Positions 1 through 8,540 of a stretch of 64,000 bases of DNA are shown here, piece after piece. Both the position numbers and the translations under genes were made by a program. The notes below the pieces were generated by a model. The model ran no database searches. It worked only from the letters and a program-made list of their open reading frames with translations, and had not been told where the DNA came from. Numbering within the stretch: the first letter of the stretch is position 1; each line of letters starts with the position of its first letter. The stretch lies in contig JANSWW010000001.1 of assembly GCA_024743275.1 (NCBI GenBank), positions 62,001 through 126,000 on the forward strand. The letters run 5' to 3'. This DNA comes from Alphaproteobacteria bacterium. GTDB taxonomy: Bacteria > Pseudomonadota > Alphaproteobacteria > JANSWW01.

Positions 1-298
1 TCTGTGTGCCAAGCCCTTGGGGGCGAACGATTATCTGGAGATCGCGGGCGCCTTCCACACGGTGCTGCTGTCGGACATCCCGCTGCTCGGCCCGGAAAAT
101 CGCAACGAGGCGCGGCGCTTCATCCATCTGATCGACGCGCTCTATGAGAACCGGAACCGGGTCTATTTCTCCGCCGCCGCCGAACCGGACAAGCTCTATC
201 CCACGGGTGACGGCAGTTTCGAGTTCCGCCGTACCGCGTCGCGGCTGATGGAAATGCGCTCGGCGGACTATCTCAAGCTGTCGTGCGACGCGGCGTAG
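1..298 (+). CDS. zapE: Cell division ATPase ZapE (AFG1-like), C-terminal part
   Basis: Only the last ~98 codons are in the window; the frame is open to the left edge (from base 2) and ends at TAG 296-298. The visible end reads KPLGANDYLEIA, then LSDIPLL, then RRFIHLIDALYENR, which is the conserved C-terminal part of the ZapE/AFG1 P-loop ATPase family. Family members are about 360-390 residues, and the Walker motifs would lie outside the window. ZapE is a Z-ring-associated ATPase in E. coli. The next gene is convergent. The identification rests on recalled family sequence, so it is good but partial. Confidence 0.85.
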   Translation, partial: LCAKPLGANDYLEIAGAFHTVLLSDIPLLGPENRNEARRFIHLIDALYENRNRVYFSAAAEPDKLYPTGDGSFEFRRTASRLMEMRSADYLKLSCDAA

Positions 299-334
299 TC
301 GCCTGCCGGCAACGGTCTTGACGCGGTCCTGCTC

Positions 335-1207
335 TTATTCGGACGTGGTGACGATCGCGTCGGCGACCCGTGGGTCGGTGATCACGATCTCGACAAAGAA
401 CTCCGTCAGCTCGCCCTGCTGGAGATAATCGGCGTCCGCGTTGAAGTCGACGGTATCCAGGACCTCGTTGCGGACATCGACCAGCCGGACCTGGATTGGG
501 GGAACTTCGACCTGCCGGTCCGAGAGATTGGCGATCTCGCCGACGATCGCCAGGGTTCTGAGATCGCCCTGAATGCGCTGTTCCGCCCTGACCCCGCTCA
601 GCAGCAGGCCCTCGCCCGGCGGGCGGACCGGCAGACCGATGGTCTCGAAGAGTAGCGCGGCGGGCGGCCATGCCGCGACGATCGAGCCGCGGGCCAGCAC
701 CGCGATGATCGGCGTGATCAGGATGATGCCTAGAACCGTCAGCCAGGCGCCGCGCTGGGATTTCGGTTTTTCCGGCGGGATATACCGCGGGAAGGCCGCG
801 AGATCCGGCATGTCCGGCCGTTCCTCGTCCTCGTCGCTTCCCGGCTCCAGGTCGGTCTCGGGCGGTTCTTCCTCGCCGGTCTCCTCTTCGACATCGTCCG
901 CCAGGTCGTCGAGCAGGTCTTCCGGGACGATCTCGTCCTCTTCCTCCTCGGGCTGCGGCTCCGGTTCCGGCGGAGGGGGAGGCGGCGGGGGCGGAGGGGG
1001 AGGCGGTGGAGGGGGCGGGGGAGGCACATAGTCCTGATGCCAGCGCGTTCCGCATTCGCCACAACGGACCTGTCGGCCTTCCTCGGGAATCGACAGCCGG
1101 TGCACCCGCCATAGGCTGCCACAATTCGGGCATTCGAGGATCGCGACGGTCTCGCTTTCTGCGGCCATGGGAGAGGGGGTTTCCGGTGCTGACGCGACGT
1201 CTGACAT
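335..1207 (-). CDS. MJ0042-type zinc-ribbon, poly-proline, single-TM protein (DUF3426-like)
   Basis: 290 residues, started at the ATG before SDVASAPETP (start codon 1205-1207). The N-terminus has a zinc ribbon with CPNCGSLW and CGECGTRW cysteine pairs (about residues 28-55). Next come an uninterrupted run of 19 prolines (bases 968-1024) and a very acidic Glu/Asp linker. A transmembrane segment lies near residues 153-176, and the C-terminal domain is predicted to be periplasmic and resembles DUF3426/FxLyD folds (GEIANLSD, VRLVDVRNEVLDTV). Proteins of this type occur across alphaproteobacteria, and their function is not established. It is divergent from ftsE. The proline run should make translation depend on EF-P (inference). 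A longer upstream in-frame extension overlaps ftsE and is rejected. Confidence 0.8.
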   Translation of the reverse strand: MSDVASAPETPSPMAAESETVAILECPNCGSLWRVHRLSIPEEGRQVRCGECGTRWHQDYVPPPPPPPPPPPPPPPPPPPEPEPQPEEEEDEIVPEDLLDDLADDVEEETGEEEPPETDLEPGSDEDEERPDMPDLAAFPRYIPPEKPKSQRGAWLTVLGIILITPIIAVLARGSIVAAWPPAALLFETIGLPVRPPGEGLLLSGVRAEQRIQGDLRTLAIVGEIANLSDRQVEVPPIQVRLVDVRNEVLDTVDFNADADYLQQGELTEFFVEIVITDPRVADAIVTTSE

Positions 1208-1354
1208 AATTGGTGAGAGTCTAGTGCTTAATGCGCTGGAAATCATGAATTTTCCGCAATTCAATGGCATAAGGGGCCGGAACCGTGGACGGCTCGGGCC
1301 GGACCATGGCATTTTCGCCGTTGTTTTCCGTGTTCCGAGAAAAGAGACCGTGCC

Positions 1355-2059
1355 TTGGCCGTAGTCCGTTTCGATCAGGTTTCGATGCGTTTCGGCCGTT
1401 CCGCGGATATCCTGACGGATATCGATTTCGCCGTCGAACCGGGCAGCTTCCATTTCCTGACCGGTCCGAGCGGTGCCGGAAAATCGACGCTGATGAAGTT
1501 GATGTATCTCGCCCTGCTGCCGAGCCGCGGGGCGCTGACCCTGTTCGGGCACGACGTCCGGAAACTGTCGCGCCGGGATCTGGCCGCGACAAGACGGGAG
1601 ATCGGCGTGGTCTTCCAGGACTTCCGGCTGATCCGCCATCTGACGGCGTTCGAGAATGTCGCCCTGCCGTTGCGGCTGTCCGGCATCGACGATCGAACCG
1701 TCAACCGTCATGTGCCGGAACTGCTGGATTGGGTGGGGCTGGCGGATCATCTCGACGCGGTGCCACAGGCGCTCTCTGGCGGGCAGCAACAGCGGATCGC
1801 CATCGCCCGCGCGGTTATTTCGAGGCCGAAACTTCTCCTCGCCGACGAACCGACCGGCAATGTCGATGATCGGCTGGCCATGCGGCTGCTCTATCTTTTC
1901 GAGGAGATGCACCGGATGGGGTCCGCCGTCGTGGTCGCCACCCATAACGAGGCCCTTGTCTCCCGTTTTCCCTATCCCCGCCTCATGCTTGAGCGCGGCC
2001 GGCTGGCTCGCGTCGGGGGCGGGATGGCGGGCCGGGACGAATCGCGGGGGCGGCAATGA
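1355..2059 (+). CDS. ftsE: Cell division ATP-binding protein FtsE
   Basis: 234-residue ABC ATPase. It has Walker A GPSGAGKS at about residues 37-44, a Q-loop (VFQDFRLI), the signature LSGGQQQ near 139 and Walker B LLLADEP near 160. The FQDFRL and FENVALPL segments are typical of FtsE. The start is a TTG at 1355 ([14 protein letters not shown]), with only a weak purine stretch upstream; no ATG in this frame keeps the first beta strand. The stop overlaps ftsX as ATGA (2056-2059), indicating translational coupling. With FtsX it forms the membrane complex that activates septal peptidoglycan hydrolases. Confidence 0.95.
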   Translation: MAVVRFDQVSMRFGRSADILTDIDFAVEPGSFHFLTGPSGAGKSTLMKLMYLALLPSRGALTLFGHDVRKLSRRDLAATRREIGVVFQDFRLIRHLTAFENVALPLRLSGIDDRTVNRHVPELLDWVGLADHLDAVPQALSGGQQQRIAIARAVISRPKLLLADEPTGNVDDRLAMRLLYLFEEMHRMGSAVVVATHNEALVSRFPYPRLMLERGRLARVGGGMAGRDESRGRQ

Positions 2060-2982
2060 GAAAGCCCCGCGTCGCCAAGACCGCCGACGTCCCCAGAGCC
2101 CCGGCGAAGCGGGCCGCCTCGCCGCTGCGGACGAAGGGCGACCCGGGTGCCCGGACCCTGATGGTGATCGCTGCGACCGCCGCCTTCTTCGCCATCTCGG
2201 CGCTGATGGTGCTGGCCGCCGGAACCCAGCTTGTCTCGCAATGGCGTTGGGCGTTCGACGGGGCGGTGACGATCCAGATCCCCGCGACCGGCGACGCGGC
2301 CGCGGACACGACCCGGGCCGCCGCCCTGGCGACCGCCCTGGAAGCCTCCGATCAGGTGGCGCGGGCCCGCGCGCTCGGCCCGCAGGAGATCGAGCGGCTG
2401 ATCGAGCCCTGGCTCGGTTCCTTGGACGGAACCGGCAGCATTCCCCTGCCGCGCCTGATCGATGTGCGCCTCGTAAGCGGCGCGACCCTCGACCTCGCGG
2501 CCTTGGAGCGCCGGGTCAAGTCGGTGGTCCCGGAGGCGGTGATCGACGACCATGGGCGTTGGGTCCAGGGGTTGGGGCAACTCGCCCGGACCGTCGAGGT
2601 GCTGGCCGTCACCGTCCTGGCCCTGGTCGGCCTCGCCGTCGTGCTGGCGGTTGGCCTGGCGGCACGGACGGCCCTCGCCCTTCATCGCGAAACGGTCGAC
2701 ATCCTGCATCTGATGGGGGCGGAGGACGGCTACGTCGCCGGCTTGCTGGGGCGGTTGGTGTTCCGGCGCACCCTGGTCGGCGGACTGATCGGGCTTGCGC
2801 TGGCGCTGGCGACCTTGTCTCTCGCCGGGCAGATCGGCAGCGGCGTCGGCGCGGTCCTGCCGCCGCTCACGATCGGGATGGAGGGCTGGATCGCGATCTT
2901 GACGGCGCCCTTGACCATGGCCGTCATCTCCTGGTTGGTGGCGCGGACGAGCGCGCTGGCGGCCCTCCGCCGGCGCGTGTGA
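2056..2982 (+). CDS. ftsX: Cell division membrane protein FtsX
   Basis: 308 residues. There is a basic cytoplasmic N-terminus, TM1 at about 37-58, a periplasmic domain with a SDQVARARALGPQEI-type region, then three C-terminal TM segments (about 178-200, 235-255, 275-295). LMGAEDGYVA lies in the cytoplasmic loop typical of FtsX. It overlaps ftsE by 4 bases. Four TMs plus pairing with ftsE make the assignment secure. The FtsEX complex couples ATP hydrolysis to cell-wall hydrolase activation at the septum. Confidence 0.93.
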   Translation: MRKPRVAKTADVPRAPAKRAASPLRTKGDPGARTLMVIAATAAFFAISALMVLAAGTQLVSQWRWAFDGAVTIQIPATGDAAADTTRAAALATALEASDQVARARALGPQEIERLIEPWLGSLDGTGSIPLPRLIDVRLVSGATLDLAALERRVKSVVPEAVIDDHGRWVQGLGQLARTVEVLAVTVLALVGLAVVLAVGLAARTALALHRETVDILHLMGAEDGYVAGLLGRLVFRRTLVGGLIGLALALATLSLAGQIGSGVGAVLPPLTIGMEGWIAILTAPLTMAVISWLVARTSALAALRRRV

Positions 2983-3032
2983 CCCATGGGGTGCGATTCA
3001 TGATCGGCGGCGGGCGGAACGGATAGTGGCCG

Positions 3033-3680
3033 ATGGCTGGGATTTTCTTTCGACGCGGACGCGGTAACGGGTTCTTCGGGCTTAGGTCCAAGGCTCTGAT
3101 CATCATCCTGATGATTCTGGCCTGGGCCGTCGGCTTCATCCTGTTCGCCAACCGGATCGCGACCCTGGAGCCGGTCGCCGGCGAGGCGGAGGGGCTGGTC
3201 GTTCTGACCGGCGGATCGGAGCGGATCGAGGCGGCCGCGGGGCTTTTGCGGGAGATGCCGGGGGCCAGAATGCTGGTCAGCGGCGTCAACCGCAGCGTCG
3301 ACCGGGACACCTTGCTCGGGCGGCTGTCCGCCGTCGGCCAGTTGGACAGCAACCGGATCGATCTCGGTTATGCCGCCGAGGATACGGTGGGCAATGCCGT
3401 CGAGGCGGCCGGCTGGGCCGTGGCCCAGGGCTATCGCTCGATCCGTGTTGTCACGGCCGCCTATCACATGCCGCGCAGTCTGGCCGAGTTCCGTCACGCG
3501 ATGCCCCGGATCGACGTGATCCCCCATCCGATCTTCCCGGAGCGGGTCCGCTTTCGGGATTGGTGGCGCTCTCCCGGCACCGCCGCGCTGATCGCCTCGG
3601 AATGGACAAAACACATCCTGTCCTCGGCCCGGATCGCGGTCACCGAATGGCTGCAGAACGAACCGGAGGCCGCAAGGTGA
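3033..3680 (+). CDS. DUF218/YdcF (ElyC-like) membrane protein
   Basis: 215 residues. A short basic N-terminus precedes one TM helix (about 23-42). The DUF218 core follows, with GLVVLTGGSERIEAA, MLVSGVNR, DLGYAAEDTVGNA and RVVTAAYHMPRS. DUF218 proteins include E. coli SanA, YdcF and ElyC, which have been linked to envelope integrity and lipid-carrier metabolism, but the reaction is unclear. It is co-directional with ftsEX and its stop overlaps the GTG start of the acyltransferase (3677-3680), so the group is probably one envelope operon. Confidence 0.85.
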   Translation: MAGIFFRRGRGNGFFGLRSKALIIILMILAWAVGFILFANRIATLEPVAGEAEGLVVLTGGSERIEAAAGLLREMPGARMLVSGVNRSVDRDTLLGRLSAVGQLDSNRIDLGYAAEDTVGNAVEAAGWAVAQGYRSIRVVTAAYHMPRSLAEFRHAMPRIDVIPHPIFPERVRFRDWWRSPGTAALIASEWTKHILSSARIAVTEWLQNEPEAAR

Positions 3681-4375
3681 CCGTCCGCGCCTTTTTCGCA
3701 AACACCGTCCTGGTTCTCTCGATTCTGATCTGGGGGACGCTCTGCCTGCCGTTGTTGGCCGCGCCGCGCCGCTGGGTGACCGGCGTGGTGCGTTGTTGGG
3801 CCCGCTTCTACCTCTGGGCCATGGCGGTCGTCGGGGGGCTCCGGCTCGACATGGCGGGCCGCGAAAATCTGCCGGACGGGCCGTTCATTCTCGCCGCCAA
3901 GCATCAATCGGCCTGGGACACCTTCGTCTTCCTCGCCCTGTTCGAGGCGCCGGCCTATGTCCTCAAGCAGGAGCTTCTCAAAATCCCTTATTACGGCTGG
4001 TACAGCAGGGCCAGCGGGCATATCGCCGTCGACCGGTCGGCCGGTGCGTCGGCCCTCAAGAAGATGGTCGCCCAGGCCCGCGCCGTCGCGGCGGAGGGGC
4101 GGCCGATCGTGATCTTTCCCCAGGGGACGCGCGTGCCGCCGGGCGAGGACAAACCTTACCTGCCCGGGGTGACCGCGCTCTATACCGGCCTCGGCCTGCC
4201 GGTGGTGCCGGTGGCGCTCAATTCCGGGCTCTTCTGGGGGCGAAAGGGTCTGATGAAGCGGGGAGGGACCGTGTCATTGCGGTTCGGGGCGCCGATCCCG
4301 CCCGGCGAGGACCGCAAAGCCTTCCTGAAAACCCTGTCCGGCCGCATCGAAGGCATGATGGCGGAACTGCCGTGA
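3677..4375 (+). CDS. plsC: 1-acyl-sn-glycerol-3-phosphate acyltransferase (PlsC family)
   Basis: 232 residues. The start is a GTG at 3677 overlapping the preceding stop (GTGA) with GGAGG at 3665; a longer in-frame extension lies inside the DUF218 gene and is rejected. A membrane segment lies at about residues 5-30. The acyltransferase blocks are present in order: HQSAWD (the HX4D motif), the SRASGHIAVDR block, FPQGTR and LPVVPVALNSG. The family transfers an acyl group to lysophosphatidic acid in phospholipid synthesis; other lysophospholipid acceptors are possible. It is the last gene before the LexA-box promoter of nrdJ. Confidence 0.9.
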   Translation: MTVRAFFANTVLVLSILIWGTLCLPLLAAPRRWVTGVVRCWARFYLWAMAVVGGLRLDMAGRENLPDGPFILAAKHQSAWDTFVFLALFEAPAYVLKQELLKIPYYGWYSRASGHIAVDRSAGASALKKMVAQARAVAAEGRPIVIFPQGTRVPPGEDKPYLPGVTALYTGLGLPVVPVALNSGLFWGRKGLMKRGGTVSLRFGAPIPPGEDRKAFLKTLSGRIEGMMAELP

Positions 4376-4383
4376 ATCGGCTT

Positions 4384-4398
4384 GAACAAAATGAGAAC
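4384..4398. promoter_or_regulatory. LexA (SOS) box, GAAC-N7-GAAC
   Basis: GAACAAAATGAGAAC is an exact match to the alphaproteobacterial LexA direct-repeat operator (GAAC-N7-GAAC, equivalent to GTTC-N7-GTTC). It lies 9 bases after the plsC stop, ends 5 bases before a -35-like TTGACT, and is 70 bases upstream of the nrdJ ATG. The motif match is seen directly; LexA binding is inferred. Confidence 0.75.
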
Positions 4399-4403
4399 AT
4401 AAA

Positions 4404-4431
4404 TTGACTCGCCGGGTGAATCCCCTACCTT
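4404..4431 (+). promoter_or_regulatory. Candidate sigma-70-type promoter of nrdJ
   Basis: TTGACT (4404-4409) and TACCTT (4426-4431) are separated by 16 bases, directly downstream of the LexA box. The predicted transcript starts near 4438 and has a short leader. The GGAGAAAAGA at 4451 is a purine-rich ribosome binding region for the ATG at 4469. Confidence 0.5.
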
Positions 4432-4468
4432 TGGAGTCCCCTGGCGCTTTGGAGAAAAGAGCCGAGCC

Positions 4469-7400
4469 ATGACCGCTTTGTCCGCTATCGCCCATCAGAT
4501 CTGGGACATGAAGTACCGCTTCAAGGACCCGGACGGCACGCTGCACGACCGCGCCGTCGAGGACACCTGGCGGCGGGTGGCCAAGGCCTTGAGCCGGGCG
4601 GAGAAAGACCCGGCGGCCTGGGAACCGGTGTTCTACCGGGCGCTGGAGGATTTCCGGTATCTCCCCGCCGGCCGCATCGTCGCCGGCGCCGGCACCGCGC
4701 GCGATGTGACGCTGTTCAATTGTTTCGTTATGGGAACGGTCCCCGATAGCATGGCCGGGATCTTCGAGGGCCTGAAGGAAGCGGCACTGACCCTGCAGCA
4801 GGGCGGCGGCATCGGCTACGACTTCTCGACGATCCGGCCCAAGGGCGCGTTGGTCGAGGGGGTCGGGGCGGATGCCTCCGGGCCGCTCAGCTTCATGGAT
4901 GTCTGGGATTCCATGTGCCGCACGATCATGAGCGCCGGCTCCCGCCGGGGGGCGATGATGGCGACCCTGCGCTGCGACCATCCGGATATCGAGGAGTTCG
5001 TCACCGCCAAGCAGGAGGCGGGACGGCTGACCAATTTCAATCTCTCCGTCCTGGTGACCGACGCCTTCATGGACGCGGTGAAAGCGGACGAGCCCTGGGA
5101 CCTGGTTTTCAACGGTACGGTCTACCGCACGCTGCAGGCCCGCGAATTGTGGGATAAGATCGCCCAGGCGACCTACGACTATGCGGAACCCGGGGTGATC
5201 TTCATCGACCGGATCAACGCGGACAACAACCTCGCCTATTGCGAAACCATTTCGGCCACGAATCCATGCGTCCCCGCCGGGACTTGGGTGCAAACCGCCG
5301 ACGGGCCGCGAAAGGTCGCCGATCTGGTCGGGCGCTCCTTCGGCGCGATTGTCGGCGGTGTGGCGTATGCCAGTACGGATGCCGGCTTTTTCTCCACCGG
5401 TGAGAAGGATCTCGTCAGGTTGACGACGGTCGAGGGGTTGGAGTTGAGGCTCACGCCCTGTCACCGGATCAAGCGTGTGGTCCGCAAGACGCGCTGGTCC
5501 CTCGAGTCCGAATGGACGGCCGCCGGATCGCTCGCGCCCGGGGACGAGGTGATTGTCCAGGACCATGGCGACGCACATGTTTGGGACGGCGCGGGCGATT
5601 GGAACGAGGGCTACCTGCTCGGGCTTCTGGTGGGGGACGGCACGCTCAAACAGGACAAGGCCGTGCTGTCGGCGTGGCCGCGCGCGCAAGCCGCCAATGG
5701 CGGACCCGCGGCGGGGGATGGCGTCGGCGCGGTGATGCGCGCCGCCGAAGCGGCGATCCGCACCTTGGGTCACCGGTCCGACTTCACGGGATGGCACGAG
5801 GTCGCCGGACGGGGCGAGTGGCGTATGACGACCGGTGCTCTGCGGGAACTGGCCCATCGTTTCGGTTTGGCGCCAGGGGCGAAGACGGTCACGGAGTCAA
5901 TCGAATATGCCTCCGCCACCTTTTATCTCGGCTTCCTGCGCGGGCTCTTCGATGCCGATGGCGGCGTTCAGGGAACACAGGAGAAGGGGGTGAGCATTAG
6001 GCTGTCGCAGTCGGATCTCCCCGCGCTCAAAGCGGTACAACGCATGTTGCTGCGTCTTGGGATCATGTCGCGACTCTACGCCGATCGAAGGCCCGAAGGC
6101 TCTGCCCGCCTTCCCGACGGTCGGGGTGGGGCGGCGGATTATCAGACCCGCAGCCAACACGAACTGGTCGTCAGCGGCGAAAATCTGGAGCGGTTCTCAA
6201 GGCGGATCGGGTTCGGCGATTCCGAGAAGGCCGCTCGTCTGTCGGCGGCTTTGGGAACCTATAAGAGGCGTTTGAATCGGGAGCGGTTCGTCGCCCGCAT
6301 CGCCTCGGTCGTCGCTGACGGTACCGAAGAGGTGTTCGACGCGACGGTTCCCGGCATCCATGCCTTCGATGCCAATGGCCTGCTCGCCCACAATTGCGGC
6401 GAACAGCCGCTGCCGCCCTATGGCGCTTGCCTGTTGGGCTCGATCAACCTGGCCCGCCTTGTCGACGATCCCTTCACCGAAAAGGCCGCGATCGACATCC
6501 ATCGGCTGGAGGAACTGGTCGGCACGGCGGTCCGGATGATGGACAATGTGGTCGACCTGTCGAAATTCCCGCTTGACGCCCAGCGTCAGGAGGCCCGGGC
6601 CAAGCGCCGGATCGGGCTCGGGGTGACCGGGCTGGCCGACGCGCTTGTGATGTGCGGCGTGCGTTATGGCAGCGACGCGGCGGTGGTGTTGACCCGGACC
6701 TGGATGGGCGCGCTGCGCCGGGCCGCCTACGGCACCTCGGTCGAACTGGCCAAGGAGAAGGGGCCGTTCCCGCTGTTCGACAGGGAGGCCTATCTCGCCC
6801 GTCCACAGATCCAGGCGTTGGATGAGGATATCCGGGCGGGGATCGCGGAGCACGGCATTCGCAACGCGTTGCTGACGTCGATCGCGCCCACCGGGACGAT
6901 CTCGCTGCTCGCCGACAACGTTTCCAGCGGTGTCGAGCCGGTCTTCGCCTGGGAATACACCCGCAACGTCCTGCAGAAGGACGGCAGCCGGACCAAGGAG
7001 ACCGTGTCGGACTACGCCTATCGCCTGTATCGCCGGCTCAAGGGCGACGACGCGCCGCTTACCAACGCCTTCGTCGATGCCCAGAGCCTTACCCCCGCCG
7101 AACATGTGGTGATGCAGGCGGCGGTCCAGGAATTCATCGACAGTTCCATTTCCAAAACGATCAATTGCCCGCCGGATCTGTCCTTCGAGGCGTTCAAGGA
7201 CGTCTACCGGCTTGCCTATGACAGCGGGTGCAAGGGCTGCACCACCTATCGGCCGTCGGATGTGCGCGGCGCGGTCCTGGAGGTCGCCCCCGCGCCGGAA
7301 CCGGAGCGGGCCGCCTCGCCCGAGCACGAGGTGGTTTATATGACCCAGCCGTTGGAGCGGCCCGAGGCGCTCACCGGCAAGACCCACAAGATCAAATGGC

Positions 7401-7870
7401 CGGACTCGCCCCATGCGCTCTACATCACGGTCAACGACATCGTGCAGGACGGTCGGCGCCGGCCCTTCGAGATCTTCATCAACTCGAAGAATATGGAGCA
7501 TTACGCCTGGATCGTGGCGCTCACCCGGATGATCTCCGCCGTGTTCCGCCGGGGCGGCGACGTCTCCTTCGTGGTCGAGGAACTGAAGGCTGTGTTCGAC
7601 CCTCGCGGCGGCATGTGGATGCCGCCGGTGCCGGGCGTGCGCGAGAAATCGGCCCATGTTCCCTCGCTGTTGGCGGCGATCGGCGAGGTCATCGAGGCCC
7701 ATATGATCGATATCGGCTTCCTGCCGGCGAAGTCGGCGGCGGACCGCCCCGCCGGCCCGGGCGGCGCCGCGGTGGGTGGCAAGGGCTGTCCGAGCTGCGG
7801 GCAGCGCACCCTGCAACGGCTCGAGGGTTGCGACACCTGCACCACCTGTGGCTATTCGAAATGCGCCTAA
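4469..7870 (+). CDS. nrdJ: Adenosylcobalamin-dependent (class II) ribonucleotide reductase with intein
   Basis: 1133-residue precursor: N-extein 266 residues, intein 376 (codons 267-642), C-extein 491. The mature enzyme would be 757 residues. It reduces ribonucleotides to deoxyribonucleotides using adenosylcobalamin. Catalytic cysteines are visible: the Cys in LFNCFVMGTV, the thiyl-radical Cys in NP/CGEQPL (the first residue after the intein), and its disulfide partner 11 residues on (PPYGACLLGSINLA). This matches the spacing known for the Lactobacillus class II enzyme. The C-terminus carries a cysteine cluster (CPSCG, CDTCTTCG, YSKC) typical of redox-active or zinc-binding tails of long NrdJ forms. 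Expression is probably LexA-controlled. It ends 4 bases from the convergent chaC gene. Confidence 0.96.
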   Translation: MTALSAIAHQIWDMKYRFKDPDGTLHDRAVEDTWRRVAKALSRAEKDPAAWEPVFYRALEDFRYLPAGRIVAGAGTARDVTLFNCFVMGTVPDSMAGIFEGLKEAALTLQQGGGIGYDFSTIRPKGALVEGVGADASGPLSFMDVWDSMCRTIMSAGSRRGAMMATLRCDHPDIEEFVTAKQEAGRLTNFNLSVLVTDAFMDAVKADEPWDLVFNGTVYRTLQARELWDKIAQATYDYAEPGVIFIDRINADNNLAYCETISATNPCVPAGTWVQTADGPRKVADLVGRSFGAIVGGVAYASTDAGFFSTGEKDLVRLTTVEGLELRLTPCHRIKRVVRKTRWSLESEWTAAGSLAPGDEVIVQDHGDAHVWDGAGDWNEGYLLGLLVGDGTLKQDKAVLSAWPRAQAANGGPAAGDGVGAVMRAAEAAIRTLGHRSDFTGWHEVAGRGEWRMTTGALRELAHRFGLAPGAKTVTESIEYASATFYLGFLRGLFDADGGVQGTQEKGVSIRLSQSDLPALKAVQRMLLRLGIMSRLYADRRPEGSARLPDGRGGAADYQTRSQHELVVSGENLERFSRRIGFGDSEKAARLSAALGTYKRRLNRERFVARIASVVADGTEEVFDATVPGIHAFDANGLLAHNCGEQPLPPYGACLLGSINLARLVDDPFTEKAAIDIHRLEELVGTAVRMMDNVVDLSKFPLDAQRQEARAKRRIGLGVTGLADALVMCGVRYGSDAAVVLTRTWMGALRRAAYGTSVELAKEKGPFPLFDREAYLARPQIQALDEDIRAGIAEHGIRNALLTSIAPTGTISLLADNVSSGVEPVFAWEYTRNVLQKDGSRTKETVSDYAYRLYRRLKGDDAPLTNAFVDAQSLTPAEHVVMQAAVQEFIDSSISKTINCPPDLSFEAFKDVYRLAYDSGCKGCTTYRPSDVRGAVLEVAPAPEPERAASPEHEVVYMTQPLERPEALTGKTHKIKWPDSPHALYITVNDIVQDGRRRPFEIFINSKNMEHYAWIVALTRMISAVFRRGGDVSFVVEELKAVFDPRGGMWMPPVPGVREKSAHVPSLLAAIGEVIEAHMIDIGFLPAKSAADRPAGPGGAAVGGKGCPSCGQRTLQRLEGCDTCTTCGYSKCA
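5267..6394 (+). mobile_element. Intein with LAGLIDADG homing endonuclease inside nrdJ
   Basis: The 376-residue in-frame insertion begins with Cys (CVPAGTWVQTADG, splicing block A) and ends with the block F/G sequence VPGIHAFDANGLLAHN, that is, penultimate His and terminal Asn followed by +1 Cys. Block B is TPCHRI. Two LAGLIDADG motifs are present: LLGLLVGDG (intein residues ~117-126) and FLRGLFDADGG (~221-232), about 105 residues apart as in monomeric homing endonucleases, each keeping its acidic residue. All residues needed for splicing are present, so it is predicted to splice. The insertion sits within NP/CGEQPL, the most conserved active-site segment of the host enzyme. Confidence 0.95.
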
Positions 7871-7874
7871 GCCG

Positions 7875-8477
7875 CTAAGCCGCGTCTCGGTGGAGGGTCT
7901 GGGCCCGGTCCAACAGGCGTTCCAGGGACCGGTCCGGCGTCCCGGCCCGGCGCAGGGAGGCGACGGCCGAAACGAGATACTCCAAGGCCGGGCCACGCTC
8001 GCCCGTGGCGCCGGCGACGATGCGGGCCGCGTCCTCCGGCGTCAGGCGGCCGGCATAGTGGGGATGGGCGCGGTCGCAGACGAAGGTATTCGCGAGAATG
8101 CGCTCGCCGGCCCGGGGGCCGGTCCGGAGCCGGACCGGGACCACATGGGGCCGGTAGACCGCGTAGATGAGCTCGCGCTCCGCCAGATAGTCGACGGTTT
8201 CCGCTAGATATGCAGGGTCCGCGCGATAAACCGTCCCGCGGCAGGCGCCACCCAGGTCCAGGCCCATGACCAGCCCCGGCCGCTCGGGCGTGCCGCGGTG
8301 ATTGTGGGAGAAGACGCAGAGCCGGCGCCGATAGCCGCTCAAGACCGCCTCCGCCCGATGTTCGTGGGCGAAGCCCGGATTCCACATCAACGACCCATAG
8401 CCGAAGACCCAGACCGTGCCGTCGTCATGGGGGCGCAGGTCGAGGCCGCGCCCGGTTCCGTGTGGACCTCTGCTCAT
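7875..8477 (-). CDS. chaC: ChaC-like gamma-glutamylcyclotransferase
   Basis: 200 residues from the ATG at 8477 (MSRGPHG); an in-frame ATG at 8489 (MWDIMSRG) is an alternative. The substrate-binding motif FGYGSLMWNPGF near the N-terminus is diagnostic of ChaC proteins, followed by LSGYRRRLCVFS, RGTVYRA and LAERELIYAVYRPH. ChaC enzymes cleave glutathione to 5-oxoproline and Cys-Gly in the cytoplasm. Several in-frame stop-free codons further upstream overlap the divergent DUF2125 gene and are not used. It is convergent with nrdJ. Confidence 0.9.
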   Translation of the reverse strand: MSRGPHGTGRGLDLRPHDDGTVWVFGYGSLMWNPGFAHEHRAEAVLSGYRRRLCVFSHNHRGTPERPGLVMGLDLGGACRGTVYRADPAYLAETVDYLAERELIYAVYRPHVVPVRLRTGPRAGERILANTFVCDRAHPHYAGRLTPEDAARIVAGATGERGPALEYLVSAVASLRRAGTPDRSLERLLDRAQTLHRDAA

Positions 8478-8540
8478 GATATCCCACATAGGGCAAAGGG
8501 CCCCGAGGCACCAGACCGGAAACAGTGTTGTGAGCACCCC

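Noticed and set aside
573..1031. Plus-strand frame encoding a poly-glycine tail
   Set aside because: It is the complement of the 19-proline run in the zinc-ribbon gene on the minus strand, which has a defined zinc ribbon and TM segment.
4376..4468. Cobalamin riboswitch before nrdJ
   Set aside because: The gap is only 93 bases and lacks the B12-box type core; it holds a LexA box and promoter instead.
6197..7996. 599-codon open frame antisense to nrdJ
   Set aside because: It covers a strongly conserved enzyme on the other strand and lacks its own ribosome binding site or domain match.
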